Positions 11,257 through 22,700 of a stretch of DNA of 64,000 bases are shown in pieces. A program made the position numbers and the translations under genes. The notes under the pieces are model-generated. The model ran no database searches. It saw only the letters and a program-made list of their open reading frames with translations, and was not told the DNA's origin. The stretch is from assembly GCA_963575645.1 (NCBI GenBank), contig OY754470.1:13152501-13216500 (forward strand), in the 5' to 3' direction. This stretch comes from Xanthostigma xanthostigma (taxonomy: Eukaryota; Arthropoda; Insecta; Raphidioptera; Raphidiidae). Within the stretch, counting starts at the first letter, position 1. Each line of letters opens with the position of its first letter.

Positions 11257-14200
11257 ATGCATTATTTATTATTATTTATACCATTTTTACCGTATATTGT
11301 TAGTCAACAAGCTGTGAGAACATCGAGTAGAGGTATGTTTTTGTGCTTTTAATACAATGTTTTTTTTCGCATGAAAAATAAAGGTTATGTGTGCCAAAAC
11401 AATTTAACAAATATTTTATTATTAATTTTTCAGTTACACATATTGAACCAGGAATTCAGATTGATTTTACTCCCCAGTTGGGTATAAATGATAATCTCCA
11501 AATATATTGCTACGCAGGTCGGCCAAAATATATTGTGAACATTTGGCGATCAGTTTTGGTAATCCATTTTTTGCATAAATAAAGTACATTACTAAAGTCA
11601 AAGCGTCAATTAGTGTTGTGCGATGACGAGATGTTTTAGTCGATTGTCTCGATTGTTCAAACATCTCGATGATTCTCGATGATTGTCACTTGGACTCGAT
11701 TGTTTCATAGTTCATCGAGACCGAGTGAATCGTAGTCGTGCAGTGTCAAGAGCCACATACAATCGTTCATCACACAACAAATGTCATCGAGTCCCATGGT
11801 CGATTGTACAATGTACACTGACTCGACTCACTGCATTGCTGTATACCCAATAAGATAAGAATTCAATATGATCATATTAATATTATTACAGCCTACAGTG
11901 TAACAGTGCCGACTGTGAATCATGAGTCACGTGGAAGTCAGTCGGCTACCTGCTAGCATATAAATAGGTGATTTTTAAGTTAATTCTTTTTTAACAGCGT
12001 TTAGAAATCAAATAGACGAACAAATACTTCAAGTAAATTTTTTATCAAAATTCAAAAATAAAAGAGAAACAGGCTTTCAAAATATAATTAAATTTTGAAG
12101 TCGGTCCTGGCGTTATGTTATGTCACTATGGAAATTTGTTGTAATTATCAAGTTTTCAAAGAAATTGTTCTAAATTAATAACATGTCCACTAGTTCATTA
12201 TCGTTTAAAAACATGAGTTCAAAAATAATTGAGGCACAAACAATTCTCTCAAAAATACATCAATAAACATGTCAGTTTCAAATAGGCACCACTATACTTG
12301 ATAATGCCATAACATATTTCCATAGTGACATAATATAACGACAGGGCCGACCTCAAAATTAGATAAAATTTGAAAATTGTATTTAAACTTTGAAAGGTTA
12401 TTTCCCTCTTATATTGATGTTTTAATAAAAATAGTTATTCGTCTGTTTGATTTCTACACGTTAAAAAAAATAAATGAACTTAAAAATCAGTCTGTATATT
12501 ATACGTTTGAATCACGACTATAATATTATCATTATAATATGTTTTCGCATTCGATGCTATTGCTATAACCTATGTGGCAAATAATCGACTTGAACAATCG
12601 AACATCTCGATTGTAAAATCAAACTCCGAGTCGATTGTGGACTCGATTGTTATTATGAACGATTGCGATTGTTTCGATTGTAAAAACATCTCGGATTCGC
12701 GCATCTCTAGCGTCAATGTACTTATAAATGAATGAAAAATTGTCAGCTTTAAGTGTATAACTCAGGATCATTTATATTTGTGTTCATATTTTAGTTAAAA
12801 ATTGATATTAGAACAGACAAGTATGTACTCTACGATGGCCCCTCAGCGGAAGATGTTCTTAATGAATATGAAGCTCATCGATCACGATGGACTATCAATC
12901 TGTTTAGTTGGAAAACAAAAGAAATTAAACTCGATCCCTTCAATCAGAGCTGTATCGGTATCGATTCAGCCGTGAAGTACAGTGTTATTTTACAAGTTAT
13001 TAGTGAGTATACGTTCTTTCGTTAGGTGCATGTACCCAAGGAAAAAATAAACTTCATGACAATTTTTTACAGGAATCGATTACTGGAAAGTACTTTTATT
13101 GAGTGCTGGAATTTTATTATTTTTATCAGCTCCAAAGCTAAGTAATAATCCTTTGTTTTACTATATATGTGGAATAACTTTTGGAGTATGTGCTTCATTT
13201 TTATTCCTAATCTACTTTGCAAGCAAGCTATTTCCAAAAGTATGTATTTTAACTTTTTGAGATGTTCATCGTAATTCTTTTAAATTTAACTTATGTACTA
13301 ATTTATTTATTTTAGAAGCCAATGATGTATGGTTTTGTGCTTGGTGGATGGACAATAAGTGTTTACCTAATTCAATTTTTATGGGAAAACGTTCGAACGA
13401 TATTTGTTAGCTACCAAATGTATGCTTTGTATTACGCGCTCAGTTCTGGCTTAATAAGTTTTGTCATTTGTTATCGAATGGGACCTGTAACCAATCCACG
13501 AAGCAAAAATTTAATAAAATGGTCGCTTCAGGCGATAGGCTTACTTATGATGTTCTTCAGTAGCCAGTTTCAAGAAGCAGCTATGGGCTGCGTGGTTATA
13601 CTCCTAACAGTCTATAATTTCCCAAATGTTTGGGTCGCGAAATCAAAAGCATACTGGTGTGTATCCTGTCAAATTTTACTCTGCATGTTTCATAAATGTA
13701 TTTCTGTATTGATCTCTTTTATAGCTTCAATAATTATATTTTTTTCCGCCATAGTTTTAGTCAACAATAGTATATTGTGCGACTAGTGAGAGAAGGAGAA
13801 GATTCCATGAGCCTGAAATTTGCCGCACGAGCGTAGCGAGTGCGGTAAAACGCACGCGAGTGGAATATTCTTCTTCAATCAATGGTCGCACATAATACTT
13901 TATTCAACTAGCAGGAGTAATATGTAATCGGGGCCCTGATAAAAGAGGGAAAAATAATAAATCACTTCATTGATTGACGTAGCCACCGTCAGTGTATGCA
14001 CACAAGATTGCCATGACTTTCGCTGAATTGCGATGCTGTTTTCATAATATATACAATACCGCCTACCACGTTCCTATTGGTCCAGAAGCTGCGTGCAGTT
14101 TTTTTTCATTATTTCACGCTTGGGCTTGCTACTGAGTTTCTATTGGTCCAGAAAATTCATTATCACACTGTACGGCTTATTATTAGCACTCTACGCGTCA

Positions 14201-16756
14201 ACATGAAGTAATTTATTATTTCTCCCGAGTTTAGCAGGGTCCCGACTCCCGAAATTACATATTACTCACGCGTGTTGAATAAATACTATTATTTCATCTT
14301 TCATTTTTGTTTATGTTTTAATAGATATTTCACGGAATGAAACTGGTGAAGATTAAATTGGAGTTATTATTTATTAATTTTTCAATATAATTTTAAAATT
14401 GTTTGTGTTCGAAATACCTACATATTAAAATTTGTCTTATTTTAAATTTTATGTTGACACATAGATTATTCCAGATACGAATACATGCGACGTGTGTATA
14501 TCCAAGCATAAATAAATATTTGTTTTAAAATTAATGTATTTTTTACTAAAATAAATTCTCAAATATTTAATTGAATTAAATTCTGCTTTAATATAATAAA
14601 GTATATATAATGACAAAGTAATTTAAGAACAACTAAAAATTCTTAAATATTATAAATGTTATTCACTAATTTATTTAAAGTGCGTCTTATTTATACATAA
14701 ATTATTCAGTTAACAATCAATTAATTAATATACAATAATTATCAAATTGCAGTAGATATAATTTTGTTGGAACCTAGGATTGACAAAAAATTAGATAACA
14801 GCATATTCTATAACATAATATATGTAAGTAGGTACTTGGTTGATTGCTGAACTTGCTGTGAAATAGTAGGGAGAGACCATATCACACAGAGCTGCCAAAG
14901 TGTTCGTATCTGTAGTCTGTAAAAAAGTGTTAGTTTGTTTTTAATTTTTACTTGAAGTGTTCCATGGTTTTAAAAAAAAGAGTTCAGCATACATTTTTGG
15001 GCGAATGCACCAATTTAATAAATTGATCGTTTTATTTTTATGCGCTCTATAAAATAAACAATAGTATTTTAATAACATTCGCAGTTATGCTGTTACTTAT
15101 TTGGCAATGTTTTAAGAATTTGTGCCGCAGATATTACTTTTTTCCACAGCAGATATATCGTGTTCTTTTAATATAATTATTGCATAATGATATTTAAAAT
15201 TCAAAAAACTTTTGTAACTAAAGTAAAATTGTTATAAAAATTGTGTTGTGCGCAAGCGTCGTTAGTAACTTCAAACTAGGTGGAAAACAAAAACGAATCT
15301 CATTTTAGTGCGACTCGTAAACAGCAAATAATAGTTTTTGTGTGACATATGACGTATCTGCAGATTTAAAATCAATTCTTAAGTTATGTGTTTAAAAAAA
15401 ACCTCGAAATAACGGTTATAGATTCGTTCTTATTCACTCAGAATATCAATTTCTGATATTTCTAAAAAAAAAAAAACAAAAGATAGAGATGTACACTGAG
15501 TGTAAATCATGTGTAAATATGGCATAATAAAATAATGATAATACGATTTTTAGGAAAAGAAAGTTTCCTCCAAGAGTACAGCTTATTACTAATCAGGAAT
15601 ATTATCAGCAAGGAGTCAGAGAAACTACTAAAGCTTTAAATAATCTTCGGGAGTACTGTTCAAGCCCGGAATGTAATCAGTGGAATACAGTACTTAAACT
15701 TAAAGATGCAAAAAGGTCAGTAATTTGTATTTCATAAACGAACTGCAAGAAGATGAACCTGTTAAATAAAACGAGAGATAAAATCAATTTTAAGAATGTA
15801 TGAATGATTTAAATAAGTATGCGTTCAGTGACATTGGTGGTATTAAGCATTGAAAAATCGTTATCACTCTTTAAAAAATGTTTGGTTGTTAAATAAGCGC
15901 GATAGTAGAACATAGCCAGATAACCTAGAAAAGAAATCTGCCTTAATGATCAAAAGAACTGAAATAATTTATTATGAATAACAAGTTTGTAAATCCACTA
16001 GCGGTCCCCGATGCTCGAATTTGTAGATTGTCACCGTTTTTTCATCAACTTACGTCGCCCAATTGGCCTTTACGAAATGCGCTTTTGTTGTAACGTGATA
16101 ATATGTAACATCTTGAAGGCCCATTCTAAAGATTGGTGAAAAAAATTTTGAAATAGGATGAGTAGTTTAAGAGATTACCTTCTACATCCAAACTTTATCT
16201 GTTCATAATATTAGTTTACAATATAGATAACGTAACATAACAGCTTCATACAGCTCCGGATCTAAGGGGGGGCAAACCGGGGCACCCACCCCGGACGGCA
16301 GTTTCAGGGGGCGCCAAAATCACGATAGAATATGGTTGAAAACCACACCCAATCTGTTCTTTTTCCGATTTACTCAATCTGCTTGTTTTCTGACGGTTTC
16401 CCGTTTACGAAAAATGCCAACCATTATAATATATTTGTGGGGTTTTTTAAGTAATCTATCTCAAACGCTGGGCAGAGGGGGCGCCATTATCAAGTTTCTG
16501 CCCCGGTTCGAAAAATCCTAAATCCGGGGCTGGCTTCACATATTCTCACCTATAACATTCCGAATCTAAACGATTCATTTCACTGGACATCGTTATATTG
16601 TGTTTTAGATTTGCATCTTTCATAGAAGGTTCTTCACACTTGAGTGATGAGGAAATACTAGAATACGAAAACGAGTCAATACTCTGGACTGGGAGAAATT
16701 TAGATAATGACGAAATAAATGTTACAGATGATAGTAGTAGCTCAATAGAACTGTAA
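11257..16756 (+). CDS. NEMP: NEMP/TMEM194 nuclear envelope integral membrane protein
   Basis: Inner nuclear membrane protein of the NEMP family, which supports nuclear envelope stiffness and fertility in animals. Exons: 11257-11332, 11434-11558, 12795-13002, 13073-13239, 13316-13656, 15554-15715, 16609-16756, joining in phase to 408 residues. The N-terminus MHYLLLFIPFLPYIVS is a signal peptide. A lumenal domain with IYCYAGRPKYIVNIW follows. Then come about five hydrophobic segments between residues 143 and 300, starting in LLLSAGILLFLSAP and including MYGFVLGGWTISVYLIQFLW. The nucleoplasmic tail has ALNNLREYCSSPECNQW and RFASFIEGSSHLSDEE, both close to vertebrate NEMP1. Exon 5 ends at 13656 inside AYW; the ORF that continues past it is intron read-through. 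Introns 2, 5 and 6 contain transposons. Confidence 0.96.
11611..12709. mobile_element. hAT-like non-autonomous element, 1.1 kb
   Basis: Flanked by a perfect 8-bp duplication GCGTCAAT at 11603-11610 and 12710-12717. The ends are TAGTGTTGTGCGATGACGAG and, inverted, TAGAGATGCGCGAATCCGAG. Both sub-terminal zones are packed with CGATTG/CTCGAT motifs, as expected of transposase-binding repeats. No ORF. A second inverted repeat (11968-12492) sits in its middle. It lies in NEMP intron 2. Confidence 0.88.
11968..12492. repeat. Inner foldback nested in the hAT-like element
   Basis: The arm from GATTTTTAAGTT to about 12140 (with GTTATGTCACTATGGAAAT) is mirrored from about 12305 (ATTTCCATAGTGACATAA) to AACTTAAAAATC at 12492. 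The arms have diverged by several percent. It is either a nested insertion or part of the element body. Confidence 0.75.
13758..14283. repeat. MITE-like repeat, copy 2 (NEMP intron 5)
   Basis: Reverse-orientation copy of 8398-8845. It shares the TTCCTATTGGTCCAGAA units and the GGGGCCCTGATAAAAGAGGG segment. It also keeps a segment lost in copy 1, with the short hairpin GCACGAGCGTAGCGAGTGC. It starts just inside the intron, so the exon-5 reading frame runs into it. Confidence 0.85.
16251..16532. mobile_element. hAT-like MITE in NEMP intron 6
   Basis: Ends CAGCTCCGGATCTAAGG and, inverted, CAGCCCCGGATTTAGG. Flanked by GCTTCATA (16243-16250) and GCTTCACA (16533-16540), an 8-bp duplication with one change. 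The unusual C/G-rich ends (GGGGGGGCAAACCGGGGC) stand out from the AT-rich intron. No coding capacity; its ORF is incidental. Confidence 0.8.
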
Positions 16757-16874
16757 CAAATTAATTTTAATATACTTTTTTCAATTTTAATTCCTTTACT
16801 GTCCTTATTTATTAATTATTTTATACTTACACAAATATGATTAAGTTTCTATTTATTGTGTTGCTATTTTTTTA

Positions 16875-16880
16875 AATAAA
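16875..16880 (+). terminator. NEMP polyadenylation signal
   Basis: AATAAA about 120 bases after the NEMP stop codon, followed by a second AATAAA one base on. It lies close to the possible last exon of the convergent minus-strand gene (16920-17121), so the two 3' ends may overlap. Confidence 0.6.
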
Positions 16881-16919
16881 ATAAAAACTTTGAAAGCTTC
16901 TATTGTCTTTATGTATAAT

Positions 16920-17121
16920 TTATAGTTCCATATCTAACAAACAAGATGACGTTGCAATACTAGGTGGTTTTATAAAAAAAGTGTCGAGAATTGGTGGCAA
17001 TTCGTTATTTGTAAAAAACAAATTGGAAAATATTTCGTTTTCAGTATCGGAGAGAATTGCTTCTTTTGATTTAGTTGATTTAATTTTTTTCTCTACGACA
17101 AATTCTTTATCGCTGCTTTCA
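16920..17121 (-). CDS. Possible last exon of the hinderin-like gene
   Basis: On the minus strand a good acceptor (TTTGTTTTCAG) is followed by 66 open codons and a TAA stop. The peptide contains SSDKEFVVEKK, SDTENEIFSNLFFT and ELPPILDTFFIKPPS. It looks coding and lies on the correct strand. However, it needs an incoming phase of two bases, and the visible donors of the exon at 17735-18229 leave one or none. Either a small exon is missed or it belongs to another transcript. The plus-strand ORF over the same bases is probably its shadow. Confidence 0.4.
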
Positions 17122-17378
17122 CTGAAAACAAATTTAAAAAAAGCCGACTAATTTTTTGGAACTGGTAAAAATCAAGTGTTTACGATCTGAATTACGCTTA
17201 AAGTGCTGACAACGCGCTCATTGCCACAGCTGAACGCTTATAGTGGTCAAGTTTCGAAGTAAGGCATTTTTTTAAATCCTTGTGTGGCTAACATTTCAGG
17301 ACGGTCTTGTAAGCTAAGAATAGCAATTTTGTGATGAAGTTGACTTGAAATTTTCAAATTATATTTTGTACTATTAGA

Positions 17379-17536
17379 AAAAATAAGCTTAAAACAATAA
17401 TGAATAAAAAATACAAGAATTATTGTGAAAAAAGCGTGGGGCGCTTTGTTCCACATTTTCGTACATCGAGCGCCCCACGCTTTTTTCACAATAATACTTG
17501 TATTTTTTATTCATTATTGTTTTAAGCTTATTTTAA
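17379..17536. repeat. Near-perfect hairpin element, 65-bp arms
   Basis: The left arm from AAAATAAGCTTAAAACAATA to GTGGGGCGCT and the right arm from AGCGCCCCAC to TTAAGCTTATTTT are almost exact reverse complements. The loop is about 23 bases. No ORF of its own. It is a small foldback transposon or hairpin RNA source in the gap between convergent genes. Confidence 0.85.
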
Positions 17537-17604
17537 AAAAAATATTTTTTACTTTTTAGTTCGATTTATTGTCAAAAATTTGCCGAAAAAAAACAAATTT
17601 TTTT

Positions 17605-17697
17605 TGGCGTGGACGGGATTAGAACCCACGACCCGTGATTCCGCACGGCTAGCCAGTGTACTTACAGTGCTGGCATATTATACCACTATATAAACCA
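17605..17697 (-). pseudogene. tRNA-like sequence
   Basis: The reverse complement has an A-box-like TATAGTGGTATAATATGCC and a B-box GTGGGTTCTAATCCC and ends GTCCACGCCA. At 93 bases it is too long and its arms pair too poorly for an ordinary tRNA. It is probably a tRNA-derived SINE head or relic. Confidence 0.45.
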
Positions 17698-17734
17698 CTT
17701 GCTGTAGTCCAAACGAGTTTACAAACATACATAC

Positions 17735-18791
17735 TTACATACATACAAACTTACAAGTGAAACTAATATAAAGCGTGTAAAAAACACTTAACTCATTACA
17801 ATATGTTTGCGTTTCTTGATTCGCTGTTGAATCAGGATTTATTTTATTTTTTACTTTATTTTTCAGCTTTTTAACTGTTTCAACGGCTAACGCAAGTTTT
17901 AATTTGTAATCATTGCATTTACATTCATATTGTAAATTTTCCTTGATCAATATTTCATTGCTAGAGTTCTTTTCTCGTAACGCATTTTGTAATTTCTGAA
18001 TTCTTTGGGCAAGTAAACATTGTTCATTTGAAGCTTTTTGAACCAGCGTTTTACTTTCATTTTCTAATCCATTTACTGCTCTTTTCATATCTTTTTCCAG
18101 TGCTTTCATATCTAATTTGTTTTTTTCTATAATCTTTGTTATTTCATTTTGTTTTTCTTCTTGTAACTTATTTATTTCAATTTTATTTTTAGATTTTAAA
18201 AGCTCTGTTTCAATCTCCAGTTCAGTTATCTAGAAAATTGATTAATTAATGCATGTTTTTCTAATAAACCGTGTATTTTACACTACAGAAGTGAAACTTC
18301 TAGTCGCGATGACATCCACACGCACAAGTTGCCTGTAATAATCTGCAGCAATGTCTTCCTATGAGTATTCCACTCCTTCCACTCTAGCTCAACGGTGCAG
18401 AGGAGTAGGGATGAAACGTTTCGCATGAATTCAATTCACTCTACTATGCGCAAGAAGTTTCATTTTAAAAAGTTCAAATTACCTTTGACAGTAATATTTG
18501 CGTTTCTTGTGCATTTATTTTCTTTAATTTAACAATATCAAATTTTAAAGTTTGATTTTCGTTTTGAAGCTTTTTAATTTCAGTTATGTATTTTTGTTTT
18601 TCTTCCCCTTTTTTAGCCAATTCTTCTACAAGATTAACTATTTTCAATTTATCTTCATTACATAAATTAGTTATGCGTATTTTCTGTTTTGGATCTTCTT
18701 GTACTTTTTTTCCGGTATGCTCAGTTTTCGATTCATCTCTTAATTTATTAATGTCCATTTGAAAAGTTAAGTTGTCCATAAAATTTGACAT
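17735..18791 (-). CDS. Coiled-coil protein, hinderin (KIAA1328)-like
   Basis: Two exons on the minus strand: 18483-18791 (starts MSNFMDNLTFQMDINKL) and 17735-18229, joined in phase 0 with consensus splice sites. The product is a long, Lys/Glu-rich coiled coil (IKKLQNENQTLKFDIVKLKK; ENSSNEIL-type heptads). The motif NLCNEDKLKIVNLVEELAKK resembles, from memory, the start of the coiled coil of hinderin, an SMC3-interacting protein; that is the only family clue. The last about 20 codons before the stop at 17735 look unlike the rest, and a strong donor, GTAAGT, lies at about 17752. The true exon may end there and splice onward, possibly to 17121-16920. The gene could be a different coiled-coil family. 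Confidence 0.6.
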
Positions 18792-19704
18792 ATTTTTTAT
18801 AAAAAATCACTGACGTCAAATTATTTTTTCTTACTAATTATTTAAAAGAAACGTTTCTATGCAACAGTAGATTTTTAAATCGGATGGGTGAAGTTATAAA
18901 AACATTAATTTTGCTTACAATCAGGCCCGGCATGTGGGAAAGAGGGCAGGGTTATGTTCTAGGCACCAAGTTTTTTGAAGGTCCGATTATTCAGACAAAT
19001 CACTGATTACGCAATTTAGATTCTTTTTTATTTTTCTTAAAACCATGTTATCCGATTATATAAATTCCCCAGAGCTCGGATTTTCTCTCCACAGCCCTGC
19101 TTGAAATACGATTAATCTCAGGAGCATATCAGAAATCGAATCTATGCAGTTGGAACTTGGTTGTAAATAGGATTTGCCCAAATTCTTCGTCATTTGTTTG
19201 AAATTAAAATCAACCCTTGGTTTAAAATGTTATGTATTTTAATTTAAAAATATATAAACGTGTTATAAATAAAATAATTTTCTGGCAGTATAACGTTATA
19301 AAGAATAAAACTTAATTATATATATTTTATAATTCACTTAAAAATTATGAGGCACATTTTTCTATCAATAAAACATTCGACAAACGCTATATTAGTTTTA
19401 ACCAATACAGGGCAAATGTTATTTATAACGAGATAAATAAAATAAAAAATTAGTACTTAAAAGCTCTGAGATTACACATTATATTCGTATTAATTAGACT
19501 ACAAATTGATTATTTATGTACCTATGATTATTTAAAAAAAAGGCAATATAATGAAGAGTACATAGGCATATTTAGGTAGGTGGAAAAATTTCCCAGATCT
19601 AAGAGGCCCATTTCGTCTTCATTTTAATAAATAACCTCACATTTTACTGCTTAAATGTCACGGGTCTGACTTTCAGTTACGCCTCACCAAGAATGTAATC
19701 TGAC
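18792..19704. other. Intergenic between RSU1 3' end and coiled-coil gene
   Basis: Promoter side of the minus-strand coiled-coil gene and 3' side of RSU1. Very AT-rich, with a short GC-richer patch near 18920-19100 that may be an old transposon. No exon recognised. Confidence 0.5.
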
Positions 19705-22700
19705 TTAACGCATGCGTGATACTTTTTTGTTTTTGTCAATACAACTCGGAGGTGGCGGCGGTTTCGCAGCGATGTGTCGATTATATAAACTGAAATTAAA
19801 ATGTTTCTGTCAGAAAGTTACATGCTTTTTTCAGATCCATACTTTATCGGTTGCCGCGTAGCATGTACAAAAGTTCAACATGTCGACCAAGTTACGACAA
19901 AGAATCCCGCACAAACCTTATGGGATTTGGTTCTCGGTTAAATTGATCGAAAATGGTTTTATTTCATAGTTTAAAGGTCATTAAGAAAAAGAATAACCTT
20001 TAAACTATAAAATAAAACCATTTTCGATCAATTTAACCGAGAACCAAATCCCATAAGGTTTGAGTGGGGTCCTTTATGAAATAGGAAAAATGCAATGTAA
20101 TAACGATGATTACGATGGAACTTACATCCGATATGTTTCCGTCTTCAAATACTCCATAACATGACTTATTCCAACTTGAAGTTGATCAGCAATTGGTGTA
20201 ACCCACTCATTTCCTTCCAGTTTTATTACCGCTTTATTGCTAAGCATATCCAAGTTTCCTAAAAAAAAAATTATTCAAAAAATACACACAAGTCATTTCA
20301 TTTTCTAATCGATTCAGAAGTATATTTACCGATTTCAGGTGGTAAAACTGTAAGTCGATTTCCTTGTATGTGTAGCTCTCTTAAGCGATGCAAATCACCT
20401 ATTTCTTTTGGTAATTCAATAAGATCATTTTCTCTCAGCGCTAACTGAAAATTAAATTGTCTATAATTAGGACTCCATTTGAAACTTTGATAGTTTTTGT
20501 TAATACATGATGTGCAGGATCAGGATTCTAGTCTATCTATTTGTATTACTATCATTTGAGACTGATGATATCTGGTATATTATCAACTGGTCTCCAAACT
20601 TAACGTACGTAGGTTCAAAATAAGGTTTCTGTCAAAATTGTCATGGACCTGAGCGAAGCCATTGGTACAAGGTACTTACTAGTGATGTAACAAATATTCG
20701 CATATTTTTTGACATTTGCATTAGCATTTGCAAAATTCACGTGAATATTAATATAAGAAAAAAATCATTTTTTTAAATGTAAAAATAACATTAAATATGG
20801 TTGTCTGTAAAGTCGGTTTACGGACGATAGTTTTACATGATAACGTCATAAAGAAACATTGATGAACTCTCTGACGTCACACGAGAAAAGAGAAATGCGT
20901 ACAAGCCGACGCTTGGGCCGATCGTGCCTCTCTATCGCTTATACCGCGCTCTCGCTTGCACGCTCAGGCTCAGGCGGAACGTGACACTTTTTCGGGCGTG
21001 CAGCCGGTGTTTCATCAATTTATAAGACGTTATCACGTCAAAAATAATGTTTTTACGCTAATAAGGTAACCTTGCGATTATATATTTACCAGCCTTTACT
21101 TCGGCATTAAGTAATAAAGCTTTAGACTTGCATTAATAATCAATCTAGTACCCATAACCACTACGAATGTGTGTGTGTGCGACTTGCGCCGACAATCAGC
21201 GGTCAAAATTTAACCTTGGACAAATGATACCAGATTTGAAAACTGAATATTCACATTCGCGAATTTCAGCGACAGTTATTTTGCAATAATGTGTACAAAA
21301 ACAATTAATATTTATAGATTTTTAAAAATTATTTCTGGCGCCCTGTTTTGCACTAAGAATATACTGGGTTATTCACTAGTCTCATCAGGACCTATACTGC
21401 GACATAACCTTGGATGAATTTAGTGATTGAAGGTCAATACTTACAATTTGCAGGTTTTTTAAATTTCCTATTTCTGGTGGTAAATATTCAAATTCATTAT
21501 CACCCAAATACAAGGCACGCAACGTTTCTAAAAAATAGTATAATAAAAAAAAATTAGGTAAGTACTTACAGACAATTTAATTCTAATATAAATAAAGTTA
21601 AAATCTTTGATTAACGTCTGAATAGAACTCTTCAAATAAATAAAATTAATAAGTAATATTGATTTACAATTTTATTTTTTGTGTCAATATAATATAGTCT
21701 GAAAAAATTGGTCGACAATTTTATTTATTTGAATAAATAAAGTTACCCATCATAAAAAAGTTTCCTGGCAAATTTTTCTCGCTCAAATTATTATAGGTGA
21801 GATCTAATACTTCCAAAACAGGAAACGCTCCAAATCCTCGGGGAAGCGCATCCAAACGATTTATGGATAAATTTAGAATACGCAACTTTGGCATTGACGA
21901 TAAAGATAATGGCAATTCTTTAATTTGATTATTAGCCAAATTCAATATTTCCAAATTTGTAAGATTTGCAAGACCAGGAGGTACATCTATAATATTAATT
22001 AATGATAATTATTTGTAAGTCAATTTATTTCCATATTAAAAATCTAAGAAAATTATAACTTACTTTGTATTTTGTTATGGCTCAACGTCAACCTTGTAAT
22101 ATTTGTCATATTTACTAAAAAAGAGTTTTAAAAATGCATATTATGGAAAGCTAGACAGTGCTCAAATCTATACTAATATAATAATTTCTTCTGGGTTTGA
22201 ACGATAACTAGGGAGCCGACTTTGATAAAACCAGCATTATTGAAATTTTAGGAGAGCTAGCAATAAAACAGTCATGAAAATGTGTATATAATCATTGGCT
22301 AACGTATTAAAAATTTAGCGTATGATGATAGGTGGCCACCTATCGGCGAGCATCATAAGTGGTCTCATTTTGGTTCACTGGGTAACCAATCTTCCTATAA
22401 TACGTTAATCAATGATATAATGACGCACTATCTTCTGTTGTCGAGCATCCATAATCTATATAACAGACTAACTGTGCTCGCACATGGGGACCAGGGTGGA
22501 TAGTCAATTGGCGCTGATAGTAGGGGTTACGTTTGCAAGGCTGCCGATAATAAATAAAATAAATGACACTGGAGTTCCAAAACGTGTCTTTTACTCATAA
22601 AATATGGTAGGAATAACTTCACCTAAGAGTTAAGACATGACTTTTAAGTATACATGCATTCTTAACTCAAATATTTGTCGCAAAAAATAGATTCAACGTC

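Noticed and set aside
13322-13786. 154-codon ORF taken as a single membrane-protein gene
   Set aside because: Only its first part is NEMP exon 5. After 13656 the frame runs into intron and a repeat, and the true splice to 15554 restores the conserved family sequence.
18920-19110. hAT-like element starting CAGGCCCGGCATG
   Set aside because: No matching inverted end or 8-bp duplication could be read.
20120-20126. RSU1 ending at the TAA directly after YRM
   Set aside because: The TAA is part of a GTAAGT donor, and the spliced last exon at 19705-19789 supplies the conserved C-terminus.
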